In this document: piece after piece, positions 1 through 5,527 of the stretch
How the letters are laid out: every line of letters starts with the position of its first letter
Numbering within the stretch: the first letter of the stretch is position 1
NCBI GenBank assembly: GCA_017398105.1
Contig: JAFQHF010000167.1
Coordinates: 1 to 5,527 of the forward strand
Length of the DNA: 5,527 nucleotides
Reading direction: 5' to 3'
Source of the DNA: Oscillospiraceae bacterium
GTDB lineage: Bacteria; Bacillota_A; Clostridia; Oscillospirales; Oscillospiraceae
The notes under the pieces: model-generated
The model's database searches: none
The model's input: the letters and a program-made list of their open reading frames with translations, nothing else
Told to the model about the DNA's origin: nothing
Made by a program: the position numbers and the translations under genes

Positions 1-1
1 A

Positions 2-502
2 ATTTATCAGTCCCTGGTGGCGGTAAATCCAGTAACACTGATTGCCCAGATCTGCAACCTGTTCATCCAGCTGTTCGTATTCAAGAAGTTCTTCTGGGAT
101 AAGATCCTTGCCATCCTGGATCAGCGCCGGGAAGCTGCCGACAAGGAGATCACCGATGCCCAGGCTGCTCACGCCGAGGCTGCCGCCATCAAGGCAACCT
201 ACGAGCAGAATATGAAGGAAGCCAAGGAACAGGCAGACGGCATTCTCATGAATGCCCAGAAAACCGCTACACTGCGCAGTGAGGAGATCATCAGCCAGGC
301 TCAGGCTGCCGCTGCCCAGATCAAGTCCAAAGCGTCTTCCGACATCGAGATGGAGAAGAAAAAAGCCATCAACGATGCCAAGAACGAGATTTCCGGCCTG
401 GCTATGGCCATTGCCGGCAAGGTCGTGGAACGGGAGCTGAACACCTCCGATCAGGTTGCTCTGATCGACCGCTTCATTGACGAATTGGGTGATAACGTAT
501 GA
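2..502 (+). CDS. atpF: F-type ATP synthase subunit b (5' partial)
   Basis: Subunit b of the Fo sector forms the peripheral stalk that anchors alpha3beta3 to the membrane part of ATP synthase. The 166 visible residues show one N-terminal membrane helix (about residues 10-28, VTLIAQICNLFIQLFVF). A long charged, Ala-rich amphipathic helix follows (about 32-128), typical of the b coiled coil, and then the C-terminal delta-binding segment with AIAGKVVEREL. The frame stays open to the window edge, reading IYQSLVAVNP before the hydrophobic stretch. A GTG at 17 could start the gene, but nothing resembling a Shine-Dalgarno sequence precedes it. The true start is therefore probably a few codons upstream of the window. 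The stop (TGA 500-502) overlaps the atpH start in ATGA. Identity is firm; only the start is unresolved. Confidence 0.95.
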   Translation: MYQSLVAVNPVTLIAQICNLFIQLFVFKKFFWDKILAILDQRREAADKEITDAQAAHAEAAAIKATYEQNMKEAKEQADGILMNAQKTATLRSEEIISQAQAAAAQIKSKASSDIEMEKKKAINDAKNEISGLAMAIAGKVVERELNTSDQVALIDRFIDELGDNV

Positions 503-1038
503 CAGAAGTTGGAAGTGTTTACGGCGAATCCCTGTATGAGCTGGCAAAGGACGAAACCCTGACCAAGCTCATTGGTGAGCAGCTTGCAGTTCTGCAGGCC
601 AGCTTCCATCAGGAGCCGGCGTTTATCCGCCTCCTCTCTTCGCCTAACCTGACCAAGGCGGAACGCTGCCAGATCCTGGACAGCAGCTTCCGCAGCTGCG
701 TGCATCCGTATCTTCTGAACTTTATGAAGATCCTGACCGAGAAGGGCTATATGCGCTACTTCTCCGACTGCTGCGATGCTTACACCCAGCACTACGATCA
801 GGATAATGGCATTCTGCGTGTGAGCGCCGTCAGCGCTGTGGCTCTGAGCCCGGAGCAGACCGCCAAGCTCACCGAAAAGCTCTCCCGGATCACAGGCAAG
901 GAAATTGCGCTGCGGAACCGGATCGACCCCGCAGTCTTGGGCGGTATTCGCCTGGACTATGACGGTCAGCGCCTGGATGATACCGTATCCCACCGTTTGG
1001 ATGCCATCCGGGATCTGCTGAACAAAACCGTACTCTGA
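499..1038 (+). CDS. atpH: F-type ATP synthase subunit delta
   Basis: Delta (OSCP homologue) caps the F1 head and joins alpha to the C-terminus of the two b subunits, completing the stator. The 179-residue product has the usual family length. The N-terminal helical domain opens with YGESLYELA (residues 8-16), matching the family's YAxALFELA pattern. The C-terminal region carries the delta signature VLGGIRLDYDGQRLDD (146-161), followed by the terminal helix HRLDAIRDLL. The ATG overlaps the atpF stop by 4 bp (ATGA), which suggests translational coupling; only a weak GGGTGA (487-492) precedes it. Four cysteines (57, 67, 91, 92) are more than I would expect for this subunit, with no evident consequence. 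The next gene, atpA, follows after 18 bp. The assignment is secure. Confidence 0.97.
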   Translation: MTEVGSVYGESLYELAKDETLTKLIGEQLAVLQASFHQEPAFIRLLSSPNLTKAERCQILDSSFRSCVHPYLLNFMKILTEKGYMRYFSDCCDAYTQHYDQDNGILRVSAVSAVALSPEQTAKLTEKLSRITGKEIALRNRIDPAVLGGIRLDYDGQRLDDTVSHRLDAIRDLLNKTVL

Positions 1039-2562
<1,524 letters not shown>

Positions 2563-2571
2563 GGGAGGAGG
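2563..2571 (+). promoter_or_regulatory. Strong Shine-Dalgarno site of atpG
   Basis: GGGAGGAGG begins directly after the atpA TAA and lies 6 nt before the atpG ATG. It is the strongest ribosome-binding site in the window and fixes the atpG start. It should allow efficient independent initiation even though only 15 bp separate the genes. Confidence 0.85.
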
Positions 2572-2577
2572 TTACCC

Positions 2578-3426
2578 ATGGCTGGCGTTTCCACCAAGGA
2601 AATCAAAAACCGCATCCGAAGCATGGAGTCTACCAAGCAGATCACCAAGGCCATGGAAATGGTGGCTGCCTCCAAGCTGCGCCGTGCTCAGGCTCAGATT
2701 TCCAACTCCCGCCCCTATTTTGAAATTCTCTACTCCACCATCCAGGATATTACCCGCGCAAACCGGGACTTCACCTCTGCTTACCTGAAGGAACGGGAAG
2801 TGAAAAAGGTGATGTATATCGTCATCGCCGGTGACCGCGGCCTGGCTGGCGGCTATAACAGCAACATCCTCAAAATGGTTCTTTCTGAAATTCAGGGCAA
2901 GGATGCCGTGGTTCTTCCCATCGGCAAGAAGGCTGTGGATTTCTTCAAGAGCAAGAATATCCCCATTCTGACCGCTGCCTATGCCGAAGCCGCTGCCGTT
3001 TCCATCGGTGACTGCTTCTCCATCTCCAAGCAGCTGAGCAAGGCTTTCCTGGCCGGAGATTTTGATGAGGTCCATGTTGCTTACACCAACTTCGTTTCCG
3101 TTCTGTCCCAGGTTCCCGCAACCATGCCTCTGCTTCCTCTGAAGAAGCCCGAGGCAGAACAGGAATCTGAGACCCGCCAGTGTGTTACTGTCTACGAGGG
3201 TGAGCCGGAGGAAGTCTTCGCCGCCATCGTTCCGGAATACCTGGGCGGTATCCTCTACGGTGCCCTGTGCGAGAGCCGTGCCGCTGAGCAGGCTGCCCGC
3301 CGCTCCGCCATGGACTCCGCAACCCAGAACGCCGATGAGATGATCGCTGATTTGAGCCTGAAGTTCAACCGGGCCCGTCAGGCTGCCATTACCCAGGAGA
3401 TCACCGAAATCGTCGCCGGTTCTTAA
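2578..3426 (+). CDS. atpG: F-type ATP synthase subunit gamma
   Basis: Gamma is the rotating central shaft of F1; it transmits torque between the c-ring and the catalytic sites. The 282-residue product has normal bacterial length. The N-terminal coiled-coil helix contains the family hallmark MESTKQITKAMEMVAASKLR (16-35). The central Rossmann-like domain carries the conserved GDRGLAGGYNSN (85-96). The C-terminal helix begins near 229 with ALCESRAAEQAARRSAMDSA, continues through NADEMIADLSLKFNRARQAA, and ends in ITQEITEIVAGS (271-282), the segment that inserts into the alpha3beta3 cavity. A stretch around residues 190-200 (KPEAEQESETR) is acidic and looks like a surface loop. The start is fixed by a strong upstream Shine-Dalgarno site. 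The gene is followed by an unusually long spacer before atpD that contains a palindromic repeat. Confidence 0.98.
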   Translation: MAGVSTKEIKNRIRSMESTKQITKAMEMVAASKLRRAQAQISNSRPYFEILYSTIQDITRANRDFTSAYLKEREVKKVMYIVIAGDRGLAGGYNSNILKMVLSEIQGKDAVVLPIGKKAVDFFKSKNIPILTAAYAEAAAVSIGDCFSISKQLSKAFLAGDFDEVHVAYTNFVSVLSQVPATMPLLPLKKPEAEQESETRQCVTVYEGEPEEVFAAIVPEYLGGILYGALCESRAAEQAARRSAMDSATQNADEMIADLSLKFNRARQAAITQEITEIVAGS

Positions 3427-3437
3427 AAATCATCCCA

Positions 3438-5367
<1,930 letters not shown>

Positions 5368-5442
5368 TACATTCCCCGGCGTCGGCATGAAGTGCCCCCT
5401 GTCAAGTAGACAGTAGAAAAAACAAAATATTCTGTTGTGTGA

Positions 5443-5470
5443 TCCCACCCTGCTGTGCAGCAGGGTGGGA
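5443..5470. terminator. Strong 28-bp palindrome, putative bidirectional terminator in the IS end
   Basis: Two perfect complementary 13-bp arms, TCCCACCCTGCTG and CAGCAGGGTGGGA, are separated by TG; the RNA would form about a 12-bp GC-rich stem with a 4-nt loop. On the + strand it is followed by AATTTCTC, a weak U-tract. On the - strand it lies 5 bp past the transposase stop, with the T-rich TATTTTGTTTTTT about 13 nt beyond it. It could end transposase transcription and also stop atp operon read-through. The hairpin is certain; the terminator role is an inference, since no T-run follows the stem directly on either strand. Confidence 0.55.
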
Positions 5471-5475
5471 ATTTC

Positions 5476-5527
5476 TCATGCCGCATAGGCATAATGGAAT
5501 TCCATAGGTGTCATGCAGCGAAGTCGT
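5476..5527 (-). CDS. IS3-family-like transposase, C-terminal end only (partial)
   Basis: The last 16 codons of a - strand frame are visible, reading RLRCMTPMEFHYAYAA and then TGA (5476-5478); the rest lies beyond the right edge of the window. The pattern of a basic/leucine pair, then (M)TPMEFH, resembles the C-terminus of IS3-family DDE transposases (orfB, integrase-core domain), which commonly end in LGxMSPxEYR followed by a short tail. The element-like tip and hairpin found just beyond this stop support the reading. With so few residues the family call is tentative, and the gene's integrity cannot be judged. It is convergent with atpC, with 108 bp between the two stop codons. Confidence 0.55.
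   Translation of the reverse strand, partial: RLRCMTPMEFHYAYAA

Larger units (their letters stand above)
5388..5527 (-). mobile_element. Terminal part of an IS3-family-like insertion sequence (continues past window)
   Basis: From about 5388 the sequence begins TGAAGTGCCCCCTGTC, becomes AT-richer, and leads into the 3' end of a - strand reading frame resembling an IS3-family transposase. TG at the tip fits the TG...CA ends of that family. From memory, TGAAGTGCCCCCTGTCAAG-type tips occur in IS3-like elements of Clostridia. A subterminal inverted pair, CTGTC 5399-5403 and GACAG 5409-5413, could be part of a transposase-binding site. The exact boundary is inferred: only one end is visible, so neither the partner inverted repeat nor a target duplication can be checked. 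Confidence 0.65.

Noticed and set aside
2572..3075. - strand open frame opposite atpG, and one at 4900-5448 opposite atpD/atpC
   Set aside because: Both are complements of well-identified genes with no motif of their own. The second runs from the IS end across atpC into atpD, which makes no sense as a gene.

Overview
The window is the distal part of a bacterial F-type ATP synthase operon, all on the + strand, in the order atpF (b, open at the left edge), atpH (delta), atpA (alpha), atpG (gamma), atpD (beta), atpC (epsilon). This covers the whole F1 sector plus the peripheral stalk. atpB and atpE (a and the c-ring) are not present and would be expected just upstream. Without subunit c, H+ and Na+ coupling cannot be told apart.

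The organism looks like a GC-rich gut-type Clostridia, most likely Oscillospiraceae/Ruminococcaceae. Three things suggest this: the Firmicutes-like protein sequences, the strongly GGC/CTG/ACC-biased codons of atpA and atpD, and a palindromic intergenic repeat of a type I recall from those genomes. The assignment is an inference and no genus is claimed.

Layout: atpF and atpH overlap by 4 bp (ATGA). atpH to atpA is 18 bp and atpA to atpG is 15 bp. atpG to atpD is 139 bp and atpD to atpC overlap by 4 bp (ATGA). The atpG-atpD gap is the exception to this tight packing. It holds a 106-bp imperfect palindrome (3438-3543) that can fold into a long hairpin and stops 4 bp before the atpD Shine-Dalgarno sequence. 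Twenty bp after the atpC stop, the sequence changes to what looks like the terminal part of an IS3-family insertion sequence. It carries the last 16 codons of a transposase on the - strand and a strong 28-bp palindrome (5443-5470). No native terminator is seen between atpC and the IS.

The genes work as one machine. b and delta form the stator that holds alpha3beta3, gamma and epsilon form the rotor's central stalk, beta carries the catalytic sites, and alpha carries the non-catalytic nucleotide sites and the arginine finger. All key motifs are intact. No wholly novel system was found. The observations most worth a second look are the mobile palindrome inside the operon, the IS at the operon's 3' end, and an epsilon subunit that retains the residues known for ATP sensing.
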